A stretch of DNA of 64,000 bases from Cordia subcordata (lineage: Eukaryota; Streptophyta; Magnoliopsida; Boraginales; Cordiaceae). Position 1 is the stretch's first letter; the number at the start of each line of letters is the position of its first letter. The notes under the pieces were generated by a model, which did not search any database, was not told the origin of the DNA, and saw only the letters and a list, made by a program, of their open reading frames with translations. Of this stretch, positions 38,136 to 49,401 are shown in pieces. A program made the position numbers and the translations under genes. The DNA lies in assembly GCA_028554755.1 (NCBI GenBank), contig JAPTOF010000001.1:35297501-35361500 (forward strand), read 5' to 3'.

Positions 38136-38670
38136 AACTTAATTTCTCGTTTTTCTTTTCTTTGCTATGCCTTGGAACGGAGTGATGATGCTACTCTTGT
38201 CTCTGCAAAAGTGAAGTTTGCTTCATGTTGAACTGTTGTTTGATCCTGTATTTTTCACTTCTGACAATAATAAATTGGCTGGTTTCTTATGGTGTTTATA
38301 TTTTCTAGCTGAAGTTTGCTTGCAGTGTGATGAACTGTTGTTTTATCATTGTCTCTTGATTATTATTGTCTCTGCAAAAGTCAAGTTCGCTTCAGTTCGG
38401 CCGCCAAACTTCCATGGCTATGGGCCGAGCTCGAGCAGGTCTGAGCTCTATGTCTTCTGTTTCTCTTTTATTTTACATGATATGGAATTAAAAAAAAAAA
38501 AAAAGTAATCTCATAATATTTCCCCAATTCTCATACACCACCAATAAGATTATGACTCTGAACCCCTTGTCTTAATTTCTCAGAATCTCATTCCAAGGCA
38601 TACATATGTGCAAATGATAAAAGAGAAACAATATATAAGATAGATATTAACCTGTACAAAACTGCTAAGA
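38136..38670 (+). other. 3' untranslated region and downstream flank of the ankyrin gene
   Basis: Non-coding. It contains two spaced copies of GTCTCTGCAAAAGT(G/C)AAGT and of GAACTGTTGTTT, so the 3' flank includes a diverged local duplication. An AATAATAAAT word at about 38265 could serve in polyadenylation. An A-run follows at about 38488. Confidence 0.45.
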
Positions 38671-38756
38671 AAATTTACAGGGAGCAAATAGATGTGGTTC
38701 TCTTAACTTACTCAAATTTACAGGGAGCAAATAGATGTGGTTCTCTTAACTTACGC
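38671..38756. repeat. Tandem duplication of a 43-bp unit
   Basis: AAATTTACAGGGAGCAAATA plus the following bases through TTCTCTTAACTTAC occur twice in direct succession (starts at 38671 and 38714), with no mismatch until the unit end. The near-perfect match suggests a recent slippage or repair duplication. Confidence 0.9.
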
Positions 38757-40308
38757 ATCCGCTATTATACACAGAGCCTGTACACACTAAATACAATTAC
38801 AGATTCATTTCAAAAGGTTTACCTCCCAACTCCTTCCTTAACCTTCCTGGCACCTCCCGTCAATGATCAGTCTGCTGCTCCAGATAAGTTGCAAGTCAGA
38901 AGAATCAGTTGACGTGAAGGCTTCTTTGTATGATTTTGCACATACCAACATCAACTCAAGAAATCTGCAGTTTTTAGCATCAAACTACAATTCTGCAGCT
39001 GAGTGCATGACATCATCTAGAAAACATAAAAAGAATACAATGCTATTAACTAAATCTAACTAGATAGGCAAAAAAGGAGGATATAAATTACTTCAACACA
39101 TCAACTTCTTTCTTACTTTAAGAGCTTTTCTGGTTTCCCGAAGCACTTTGAGACCGCCTTTTCTGTGTCATAACCTGAATGGTGATTGTTGGTGATCATC
39201 AAAGCATAGTCGCTGAAGTTCAACCATCAGAGCAAAACTAGTGATATCATTAACGCAGTACATTCTAATCCCATTTATAGGTTAGAAATATGAAGTAACT
39301 ATGATGCAGCTAATAAAATGAGTGTCTTTATTGAAACATGTGCCTTCCAAGCAGTTTGAACATAGTACTAGGGAATTGGAGAGCAAACAAGTTATGGAAG
39401 GTGTAATTGAAAGGCTGAAACATGGTTCAGGCCTTCTCATGAATCTAAGCGAACACTGCTCAGTTAATTTTTCAGTGATGCATCAGCTACAACCTCCACA
39501 CTTGTAAACACAAATTCCATAAGTAACTAATATTACAAGCATTACTCTCGTAGAAGGCACCTATCATGAAATAATCAGACTGATAGTATAGAGACCAATG
39601 TTGCAGAGATCTCTGTAAATAACTACACCATAGATAGAGCTTCATCAGTTTAAGTTTTCACCTAGACCGGGGATTCCAGGGATGGACCAACATCGCACTA
39701 ATATAAAAGTTGACTACGAGGTCGTCTAAGATACAGCTCCACAGTAGGAGCAGGCTTAAAACCACAAAATACTCAGACAATAGTATTATTCTTCGCCTTA
39801 GTCATTCAAAAGCAGGGAAACAAAGAAAGTATAATTATTTTTTGTTTACTTCGATCTGGAACTACTGACCATCGAACATAGAGCCTACACAATGACACAA
39901 CAGCTCAAAGGGAATAAGAAAAGATATATAGCTAACATATTTCAGGACTTGTTACGAACTTCCAGCCATCCGTGCTTCACATCCATGACAATACCCAGCT
40001 TCTATCACCAACAAAGAGACTTAGTGACTAAATTCTCCATCCTAGCATATCTTATTTCCTGTAAGAGGTAGAGACCGTTTATATACAGAACATTTAGTGT
40101 TCAAGCCGCTGAAAAATCCATTCACTGTTGGGTTTCATTTACAAACCCATAGCATCTTTATTGTAGGATCAGCTTATGGTCTCAATTATAAGATAACTAT
40201 GACTACACTGGCAAAACTCTTCACTGAAAAATCAAGAGCAAGCAAGAATAATGTGGCTGAGAAAGAGAAGATTAACTTCTTGAAGACTGATTCATAGCTT
40301 CAGACATA
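38757..40308. other. Intergenic region between convergent genes, possible exon remnants
   Basis: No complete gene is seen. On the minus strand, 39112-39215 has a frame ending GKPEKLLK-stop and is more balanced in base composition than its surroundings. About 39955-40005 also has a short frame with a splice-like edge. These could be 3'UTR exons of the upstream minus-strand gene, parts of a non-coding transcript, or chance. Confidence 0.25.
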
Positions 40309-40536
40309 GGGCCTGTTTGGATTGGCTTTTTTTCAGGAAAAAGTATTTTTTTTCCTGAAACAGTTATATTAAATTTGCAATAACTATTTGATTTGACCTC
40401 CAAAAAAGCTGAAACTCTAAAAAACGATCAAAATATAGCTTTTTTTAGAAGCTAGAATTTTTAGCTTTTCTAAAAAAACTATTTTTCAAAAACTGTTAAA
40501 AAAATGCTTTTGAAAAAAGCTAATCCAAATAGGCCC
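40309..40536. mobile_element. Inverted-repeat MITE, family A (best copy)
   Basis: 228 bp. The left end GGGCCTGTTTGGATTGG runs on into CTTTTTTTC. The right end is its reverse complement (GAAAAAAGC then TAATCCAAATAGGCCC) with about two mismatches in 25. ATA flanks both sides, possibly a 3-bp target duplication. The interior is A/T-rich with its own inverted segments. Related copies occur at about 12209, 24791, 30576, 46133 and 60696. Confidence 0.8.
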
Positions 40537-41805
40537 ATAATCATCTAGGTAGACTAATGTACTCTTGGTTTATAACAGCCTTTAAACTATCACATATCTT
40601 CGTAGATCTTATGCCAAACAACACGCTATGCATGATCATATGTTATGTATAAGGTATTAAAGCAAAGGAAAGGTTGTACGTTGTATCATCTGTATGATCT
40701 ATGGGATTTTCTACTTGTTTAATTGGTCATGATTCTCAGGACTGAGGCATGGTCCTCACAAAGAAGCAAGCAGACCCATAAATGTTTTGCGAGACTCCCT
40801 CTATATCATCTCAAATTGCATGGCGATTTATTTTGACCCATGGATTCAAGGAATGCATTAAGCGATAATCTTGAAGCACCAGTCAGCATTTATATAATCA
40901 TTACATGATCAACTACTAATCTGAGTTACGCAACTCCAGTGCCGCTGTTCTGCAGATGCCCAGACCCTGCCATTATGACACAAAAGACATCTACAGCGCA
41001 TTGATATGCAAGGCAGCACAGAAATACATTATAATATACATTTATTAGTGACATTGTCCCTTCTATTGGCCACTAAAATTAATTTTTTGACTAGCCTCAT
41101 TCAATTGACAAAATATCCTTAACCAACTACTGGGTTTCCAGGAATAAGCAAACTGAAGCCCGTTTAGGCCTTCGTTACAGAACCCATTAAGAAATTCTAG
41201 TGAAGCAAGCTGTGAGCAAAGCATACGTACGTCTACACAATAGTTTTAGCTCTTCTCCTCCAAGTAGTTGGTGCCATGCTTAAGTAATGGTTACATTGGG
41301 CACTGAAAAACTCATAAGGCCAAAAAGTTTACCATATAGGCAAACGAAGCATCAATTCTGCCCATCAGATCTGTATATAAACGTGACCCTTCAGATCTGC
41401 CCATCAGATTTGCATATAAAGGTTATGGACTTATGGTCACTTGCATATTACATACCTGAATTTTGTTAGTCTAAAAATATTTATAGTCTGCTCAGAAGCT
41501 ATCTCCCATCCTCTTTCTGAGTTCACCCATTAAGGAAGCTGTCAATTACTATATTAATGAACACACTAGTCAAACTAAACCAAACCAACTCTCCTTTGAC
41601 GCAAGCTGTGCATTCCAATTATGCTGCTAGTGCATGTTAGAAAACATCACTTGTGCTTGTGCTATATTTTGGAAAATGGTTTATACAGACTGATAAAAGA
41701 TCTTATATCCTGTCATTTCACCTTTTAATTTGACAATTATTACTTGCAACTTGGGAGCCCTCAAAGGGACTTAAGCCTTGAGGGATCACGCAATATAATA
41801 ATTTA
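40537..41805. other. Downstream region of the myosin-binding protein gene
   Basis: Non-coding for the most part. On the minus strand, CTGCAG|AACAGCGGC followed by ACTGGAGTTGCG and a stop (about 40929-40952) is a possible short last exon of the neighbouring gene if the GAG|GTATCA donor at 41853 is used. A CATCAGAT-containing block repeats locally at about 41362-41412. Confidence 0.3.
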
Positions 41806-44425
41806 TTATTTTGATGAAGACAAAACGGTTAGAAAAAACTTGTCATATGATACCTCCTCAGTGGATGGAGGGGGCAAAGATCTTTGTCTTATAGCTTTTC
41901 CAGGTTCTGTGAGCTGCCTAATCTCTTGAAGCTGACGTGATATGTCCTCCAACAGCTTCAACTGAAGTTTCTCCTTCTCTTGATGATCCACAGACAGGTT
42001 AAGTTTCCCTCTTCCTTCTTGGACAGCCTTTAATCTTTCTCTTAGACATTCAACTTCATTTTCAATTTTAGTCCTTTCATACTCGATTGGGGACATGGAA
42101 TTTCTTCGCAGATCAGAAAGCAGAGATCTGGTTCTTGGGTCTATTGGTGGAAGCCTGCCAGCAATATCTGAAGCACTTCTTTGGACATCTCTTTCAGCAT
42201 TTAAACTGCTAGTACTTGGACAATCTCTAATGACATATGGACTGTGCCTATGAGAAGCTTCAGGTGGACGAGCAGTTTTACTAGTACCTTCTGCAGTATC
42301 ATTTGCGAATGATCGTTCATTGTGGCTTCTCTTGTCCTCATTATGTGAGTGAGTTCCTTCAACGATTACATGAACATCATCAAATTGAAGCTTTCCATCA
42401 AATGCCATATTACATGAACCTTTGACTTCCTGGAAAGCATCTTTTCCGTGATGCTCCATATTTTCATTATTATTTGGAATGTGGGAGTCAACTTTGTCGC
42501 GAGTTTCAGAGTCGTTTCTCATCATTCCATCATCCATAATACTGCCCTCTTTTTTGTGTTCCTCACTTATTATGGGAATAGTTTTTTCTGGCAAATTATG
42601 CTCCTGGGAAGAACCTGACTCACAAGCCTGAAACAAAGTCTCTAATCTCTGTCCATCTTGTGGTGGCACATACAGATTATCAACCATAGATATTATCTCC
42701 TTCTCCTGAAACTTTTGGTCTTCATCATTATTGCGTAGCAATGTAGCCATATCTTTTGCCAATGCTTTCTTATCAATGGCTTCACTAAGCTGGTGTAGCA
42801 TCAGGACTGGATCTTCATTTGGATCAAGTAAAGAATCAAGAGGTTGCTTATCAGTGGCCATTATATCCTCGACGTCATCTGGTAATTGTTCATTTGCAAG
42901 ATTAGTCATTTGCCTATATGCTTCAACTTCCTTCTCCAGAAAAAGCTTCTCCCTCTCCCTTCTTACGAGAATTTCTTTAAGAATATTCATTTCCTCTGCA
43001 TCGTAAGCAGACTGCTCTTCAATGATCCTCTGGTGTTGCCTAGCTTCCATTTCTAAGGATGCTTTCTCTTCCTGTAGACGCAAAATCATAGCCATAGCCT
43101 CATCTGCAGCAGTTGCAGCAGCATTTCTTTCCTTCTCAAGCTCAAGGTAAAGAGCACTACGGGCAGCATGCTCTTCTTTAACGGCTTGCTCCAAGAGTTC
43201 AATCGCATGCTTCTCACCAACGTCAAAAGCCATTTCTCGTGGAGATTTACGTATTACCGATCCAGAAGATGATAAATTCTTTTCATTTTCATCCTCCTCA
43301 TCAAATTCATCCAGTAGACTGCTGTCTCTTTGCCCTGATCTACTGACCCTTGAAGCTTGCCCATCTACATATGTATTAAAGTACACATAATTTATTCTCA
43401 AGGTGCCACCATAGGTAACAGAGACATACAAATTTGATGGTTTATGATCACATATGAACATCATTTTATTTTACTATATCAGATACATTGTCATTTGTGT
43501 GCATACTGCATGAATCTTACACTTATATCTACCTTTCATTTGTATTAACTTTGATCAATTCTATTAAACGAATCATGATCTCATATAAGGAAATCTAATG
43601 ATGCTAACAGTTGATTAAAGTAGTCAGCCACATTAAAATAATACTAAAACACAAGTAAATTTAGAATATAGACAATAAGCCAAACTCACAATATGAATCA
43701 TGACCAAGAACTCCATTATCAAGATTCACCATCCTATCTTCAACCATTCTGTTACCTCCCTTGTTGATGCTGCTATAAGGAGATTGAAGACCACAAGGTA
43801 CATCTCCAAATGGAGGATCACACGACGAAACTGATGAAGCTTTCCCACAATCAACTCCCTTTTTCCTACGACGACGAAGCCATCCCCTTGGCCTTTGATT
43901 CACTACCCCCTTCCCTTTCACATCAAACCTCCCTTCTCTCACAACACTATTACTATTCATTCCACTCAATCCCTCCCTACACCTAACAAAATTTCGAGGC
44001 TTTCTACCATCTGTTACTGAACTACATGAAGCCTCACCATCCATTTCAACAAAACCATTGACATAATCACTTTTTCTTTCCTCAACTAAACTTTGTACAC
44101 CAAAGTCACAATTTTTGTCTTTTTCCCAACTAAAACCATTGAAAGGGAACTTCTTTTTAAGAGATAGCTGAACATTGGAAACTTTCTGAGTTGGACAATC
44201 AATTAAGAGCCTTTGTAAGCAGAGATTATTGTTGGGATAAGTAATACCAAAAAGGCCATTACAAGGGCATGGCAAGCCCAACCCAAAGAATCCAAGAAAC
44301 TTTGATGCTATAAAAGCCATAGCTGATGCACATAGCAAGAAGTAAGCTATAACAAGATCAAGAAAGATACCAACTAAACCACTTAAACTCCATGAATACA
44401 TGACTTCACATGCCATTTCTCCCAT
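41806..44425 (-). CDS. Myosin-binding protein with DUF593 (GTD-binding) domain, FLOURY1-like
   Basis: Two exons, 44425-43690 and 43364-41806, joined in phase 1, give 764 residues. The N-terminus has a hydrophobic segment at about residues 12-47 (LVGIFLDLVIAYFLLCASA) and a Cys-rich LPCPCNG. The second exon carries the coiled-coil zein-binding/DUF593 domain at about 296-398, from EKHAIELLEQAVKEEHAAR to EKEVEAYRQM. A second coiled coil lies near the C-terminus (ENEVECLRERLKAVQEGRG). Members of this family sit in vesicle or endoplasmic-reticulum membranes and bind the globular tail of class XI myosins; maize FLOURY1 is a zein-body relative. The start is the first of two nearby ATGs (MGEMACEV). 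GAG|GTATCA at 41854/41853 is a plausible donor, so the last 16 codons might be intron and a short extra exon may exist downstream. Confidence 0.9.
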
Positions 44426-45180
44426 ATAAATTACAACTTTTTTTTTTTAAAAAAAGAAAAACTAAAGATGCAATCTTGCAAATTAACTAACAAAAGGGTG
44501 TGTTTTTTGCTAAACCAAATAAGCAAAAAGGAACAAATTTGAACTAGATCACTAAAGGGTATGCGAATTTTGCCTTTCCTGTTGGGATCTTTTGGGTGCA
44601 GAAATGGTGATGAAGGAAGGATGAAGAAAAGCCAAAAGAGAAAAAGGTATCAACAGTACAAGAAAAGTAAGAGGTTTAATTCTATTTGTATAACAAATTT
44701 CTACTGAAAAGAAAAGACTAGTCTATTAATAGTCTAATATATTCTAAACATTTCATTTATTTGTATATAATTTATTTAGAATATTTCAAGAATGAACTAT
44801 GTTTTAACCATCACACTATTACATTTCTGTCTACTCGCGATATTTAGTTCTAAAAACGAAAATTATAATGTTATAATATTATAATTTAATACATAATTGT
44901 AATAATAATATTAATTGTTTACTACATTATTACAAGGATCCTTGTCCCGAACATAATGGCTACTATTATGTTCGAGCAAGAATCATGATACCGATGATGA
45001 TGCTAATGAGTTGTCCGTCGACGCATTTGTATTTGCCGGAAGAAGTTCCACGTGCTGCCACGTCAGAAATGTGTCAATAGAGTTTTCCTTTGTTTTCTCT
45101 CTCTCTCTCTTTTTTTTTCTCTCTCTCTTTTTTTAAACTTTTTTTTTATTTTTCTATTTCTTTTTGAGCTTGCGGAGGCT
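44426..45180 (-). promoter_or_regulatory. Promoter region of the myosin-binding protein gene
   Basis: This is the minus-strand upstream region. A G-box CACGTG (45049-45054) and a second ACGT core CCACGTCA (45058-45065) lie only a few bases apart, about 625 bp before the start codon. A CT/T tract at 45097-45146 reads as GA-repeat on the gene strand. Paired ACGT cores are typical bZIP/ABRE-type sites in plants; function here is inferred. Confidence 0.45.
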
Positions 45181-46132
45181 CATTTTCGCCCTTATAGAAT
45201 CAAAGAGTACTATTAGAAATTTTTTAACATTTTAGGCACATAAGAAAGTGACTTGAATTTTTTATTAGAATACGTTGTCATACCATGAGAGTTATAAGTC
45301 AAAGTTGATTTAGTATGATCCTAATAAAGTGATTTTTTTTTTGCCACAAAAAGTAAAAAGCAATATGATCAATTTGTTAGTTAGTTTTGCAGGAAAAGAA
45401 TAATTAAAATTCAGCAATAAAGTATTAGGTTCAAATCATTATTTTTTAGTATATTTTTCAGACAAGCTTATAAGTATGTAAGATCATATGCGTAAAAATG
45501 GTGCAGGATTGATCACACGACCTACAATTCCAAATAAAAGATAAATAGCACATAATACTTGTTATTTTCTTTAGTAATTGGACCCCTTTTTCTTTTTCTT
45601 TCACCATGAGTATTTATTAACATTTAATTCATTTTGAGAAGATATTACCAATTTACTTTTGATTTACATGGAAATGTATAAAGAGGTAATAAGGAATGTG
45701 CTCAAATTTGTCAACTAGTTCAATATGCAAGACAAATATAGTAGATAGTGATATCTAAAGTGATCATTGAATGGCCAACTTGATGAGACCAACTTTAAAT
45801 GCGAGAGTGATATTTGTCGCAATCTCTTTTCCTTATCTTGGTAAGCAAACACATTATATTGTTAGAGCTTCTGCATCTTATGAGCCCGACTATCATGATA
45901 ATTAGTTAATTTACATTGTATTTTGAAATAATAATTGAATGTTTTTGTAATGTCACAACATTATAAGGTAAATTTAATTGCGTGACTTAATGACACAATT
46001 TTGATGATGAAATGATTAAGATAATTTATTATCACTAAATCTCTTTAATTACATTTAATTCCAACCACCCTTGCCTGCACTTTTCTTTTGGCTGACGAAT
46101 TTTCGTTTCCCTTTTCTTTGAGATTAGACCCA
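45181..46132. other. AT-rich intergenic stretch
   Basis: I see no gene or clear element here. Confidence 0.5.
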
Positions 46133-46348
46133 GGGTATGTTTTAATTGGGTTTTCTTAGAAGTATTTTTTTTAATAATTTTTAAAAAAGTATTCTTTTAA
46201 AAGTTAAATTTTTTTATTTTTGAAAACACTGGCATTCATCTTTTTTAAAGTTTTAATTTTTTTAAAAGTCAAGCTAAATATTTATTATAAAAAAAATACT
46301 TTTTTGATAAAAAGTACTTTTTTATAAAAAGACCAATTAAATAGACCC
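46133..46348. mobile_element. Short inverted-repeat element, family A
   Basis: 216 bp. GGGTATGTTTTAATTGGG at the left is paired with AAAGACCAATTAAATAGACCC at the right. The interior (AAAGTACTTTTTTATAAAA) resembles the other copies. Confidence 0.65.
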
Positions 46349-47556
46349 TTAAATTGCCTCATAATTGTTAAAATATTATGAAAGAAATTTAATAATACTA
46401 ATTAATTATACGATTTTAATAAAATAATTTAAACAATATACTTATCTCCAGAACGTAAAGTGAACGATGTGGCAGTCTCCGTATTTGTCGTCTTTATGGG
46501 TGTGTAGACCATGCCAGTGAACGATGTGGAAGTTTCTATATTTGTCGTGTTTCTGTATGTCCATGTATGTCTGATACTTACATTGAGGGTTTTTTTTTTT
46601 GTCAATTTGCATGGGGGTTTGCTGTCCGTTGATACTTTGATATTTATCCCAGTATAATCACACCGTTACGTATAATAAATAAATGTTACAATTATCCTTT
46701 TATAAGATTAAATTTTTAATGATATAATAACTTCTCATGGTATTAAAATTTATGTAATTAATGGGTTCGATTCTCATTGCCATTCATTTAAAAATGTTCA
46801 CATGTAAGGCTAAAAACAAATCACTTTTAACGTGAAGGGTTACATTATGTACATAAAAGAAATGCAACAAATCTCTCCTTATTACAAGTTTAAGATTTCA
46901 GATGAGGTAACGTTTTACCCACTTAGCGATGTCTTGAACAAGAAAATTAAATTGTACAACATCAAGCGAATTTGTGTTCTATTTTACTTACAAAGTCGAA
47001 AAACCAAGCTTAATTAGAAAAGAGATATTATTGCTTAAACCTAAGATTAATATTATTATATATTTTTGTGCGTCTTGTTTCGACTGGTTTCAATTGCATT
47101 ACTTTAAACCTTGTTTCCTCTTTCTTTAGTAAAATTTGTTACATTTTGAGTCTTGTACTTCATCAATAAAATTTTTAAAAATTGTATCAGACTCTTCTAC
47201 TATTAAAAAATTTATTTAGACAGAAAAAATTCCTATTACATATGATTTAGATGCATACAATGCTATTATGGTTAAAGACACTAATGGAGGCATACAAATC
47301 TGAGAGTGTACCATTACACATCCTCAATTTTTTTGAAAATAGAGATTCTGAACAAGTAATTAAGCAGCATTTGGCTCCTTGCACCCTCTAGGGTTTCATC
47401 TCACCCCCCGGCCAACTGCTACCAATTAATTAAACAGATCTTTTTTTTTTTAAATCTGTCCATTTCTTAGGTCTCACTGTCCTCATTTTTGTTTCTTGTT
47501 TTCACTCTTAAATTTCAAAATCACAAACTATTTTATGAGTTTTTTAATCTTTCATT
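46349..47556. other. AT-rich intergenic stretch, possible SINE B-box
   Basis: Around 46769, GGGTTCGATTCTC matches a polymerase III B-box, but no convincing A-box or element end is found. AACGATGTGG(C/A)AGT occurs twice, at about 46463 and 46518. No gene is recognised. Confidence 0.35.
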
Positions 47557-47779
47557 AGTTAACTAGATAAATATTATGTGTTTGTGTATATCTTAGAGAT
47601 GTTAGTTAGATAAATATTATGTGTTTAGGTTTATCTTAGAGATATTTACAAGAGTCCTTTACTGATCTTGTAGAGGTCAGATATATCTTGTATTCTCCTA
47701 GTTATTGTAGACTACTCATGTACACTATTTATATTGGAGTGAAATACCATAATATCATCATCAGCTAATTAAGCTTTCA
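47557..47779 (+). repeat. 5' LTR of the copia element
   Basis: It begins with an internally duplicated unit of about 43 bp (AGATAAATATTATGTGTTT occurs at 47565 and 47608). It continues through TTACAAGAGTCC and GTGAAATACCATAATATCAT and ends GCTTTCA. Its first base has changed from the TG seen in the 3' copy. Confidence 0.92.
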
Positions 47780-47795
47780 TGATATTCAGAGCGCA
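47780..47795 (+). promoter_or_regulatory. Primer-binding site of the copia element
   Basis: TGATATTCAGAGCGC directly follows the LTR and is a mutated form of the initiator-methionine-tRNA complement TGGTATCAGAGC. Confidence 0.7.
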
Positions 47796-47882
47796 GGGGA
47801 TTACAATTTTTCGCCACCTCTGTTGCCTTTTTTGCTGAATATCTTTACTTTTATTCAAATACTTAAAATTTTTTCTTTCACC

Positions 47883-48805
47883 ATGGCAGATTCATCATCT
47901 TCTTCTCAAGCCATCTTAGGCACACCACCTCGCTAATACCCTCTGTTTCTACCATTCCTCAAGAATTGTCTATCAAACTAGCTGCTGATAACTATCTTCT
48001 CTAGAAGACTTAATTCTTCCCAGTTTTACACTATCATAATCTTGAAGGAATTATTGATGGAACTTTTATCACACCCACTAATGCTGATGGTGCTACAAAA
48101 TGGAGTAGACTTGACCAACTTGTTCTTGGCTGGCTCTTTGTCTCTCTCTCTAATGTTGTGCTCTTACAGGTTGTTGACAAACAAACGGCGCGAGATGCTT
48201 GGCTCACCCTTGAGACTCTTTATGGTTCTCAGTCTCAAGCTCGCATTCAACTCCTCAAGACTGAACTTCAAACCGTGACAAAAGGCTCTTGCTCCATTCA
48301 TAAATATATCCAATATGCTAAATCTATGTCTCTCAAACTTGCTAGCTCTGGTAATGCTGTTAATGAAGATGATCTAATTTTATGGACTTTGTAGGGATTG
48401 AGTTCTGACTTTGATCCCATAGTTGTTACAATTAACTCTAGACCAATGTCCCTCACCTTTGCTGATGTGTGTGGATTGCTTCTTGATTATGAATTAAGGC
48501 TTGGTGTAGCAGTGCAATCCATGGACAAAATGGCCTCTGTCGTGGCTGCTCATCAATCTTCAGTTTCTAAGCCCCTTAATCTGAACTCTTTTTCAAATAT
48601 GACAAGTTATAACTTCTCAGATCAGTTTGGCAGGGGTGGTCGTGGAAGAAGCGATGGTCGTTCTCCTCAATGGCGTAGACAAGGGCGTCAAAATCCTCAA
48701 GCATCATCGCAACAAATCACCAATTCCTCTTCTGAAGCTCAACTTGTGGTTTGTTACAAATATGGCTTTCCCTGCTATAAAGCCAACAATTGCTGGGCTC
48801 CGTAA
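47883..48805 (+). pseudogene. Copia gag remnant
   Basis: It starts ATGGCAGATTCATCATC and runs mainly in one frame, with stops in the N-terminal part and again near 48392, where LILWTL is followed by a stop and then GLSSDFDPIV. TARDAWLTLETLYGSQSQAR and LSSDFDPIVVTINSRP are typical of the copia gag (UBN2) domain. The C-terminus is Gly/Arg-rich (GRGGRGRSDGR). The zinc knuckle is broken: CYKYGFPCYKANNC stands where a CCHC pattern is expected. Confidence 0.9.
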
Positions 48806-49401
48806 GATGTGATTGTAGCCAACACGAAGGCTTTTTCGGCTATACAGATCTCTAATACATCTGATTCGCAATGGTTTTTAGATATAGGTGCTACTCATCA
48901 CATGGCACCATCTGAGGAGAAGTTAACAAACAAGCAGACATATTCAGGTACGGATCAAATCTTGGTTGGCAATGGTGTGCCATTACCAATTACACATACT
49001 GGTAACAAGAATTTCGCTCTTTCTCATGCTCCGAGGTTTCTTGTAAAGTGTTGTTTGTTCATTCTATTGCCAAACGTTTGTTCTATGTGTCTCAATTTGC
49101 TTGAGATAATTCATGCTATTTTATTTTTACTCTTCATGGTTATTGTATTAAGGACATCAAGACAGATTAGCTCCTGCACCAGGGAACAATTAGTGGAGGT
49201 CTCTATTCTTTTTCTCAACCAAATAAAGTTGGGTTCGTGACAACCAAAATATTGTCAAATGTTTGGTATTCATGGCTTGGTCATCCTTTAACTGCGATAC
49301 TATCACAGTTAGGATGAATTTTAAATTTTGATATTAGCTATACTAATAAAATTTGTGAGCATTGTCAATTTGGCAAGAGTAAACGATTATCCTTTGATCT
49401 T
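48806..49401 (+). pseudogene. Copia protease and pre-integrase remnant
   Basis: FLDIGATHHMAPS is the retroviral-type aspartic protease motif of copia elements, with Ile where Ser or Thr is usual (D[ST]GA). Further on, a shifted frame contains WLGHPL and CEHCQFGKSKR, the His/Cys part that precedes integrase. Stops and frame changes lie between them. Confidence 0.88.

Noticed and set aside
42731..43006. Plus-strand open frame rich in Ser inside the myosin-binding gene
   Set aside because: It is antisense to the coiled-coil coding exon; the Ser-rich composition is a by-product of Glu/Lys codons on the other strand.
31913..44425. Functional gene cluster linking the ankyrin and myosin-binding genes
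   Set aside because: They belong to unrelated families, are convergent with 3.7 kb between them and share no visible regulatory sequence.
46760..46790. Possible tRNA gene
   Set aside because: A B-box-like motif exists but no cloverleaf or acceptor stem pairing can be built around it.
48042..48278. Open frame overlapping the copia gag
   Set aside because: It is out of frame with the gag motifs TARDAWLTLETLYG and LSSDFDPIV, which identify the true frame.
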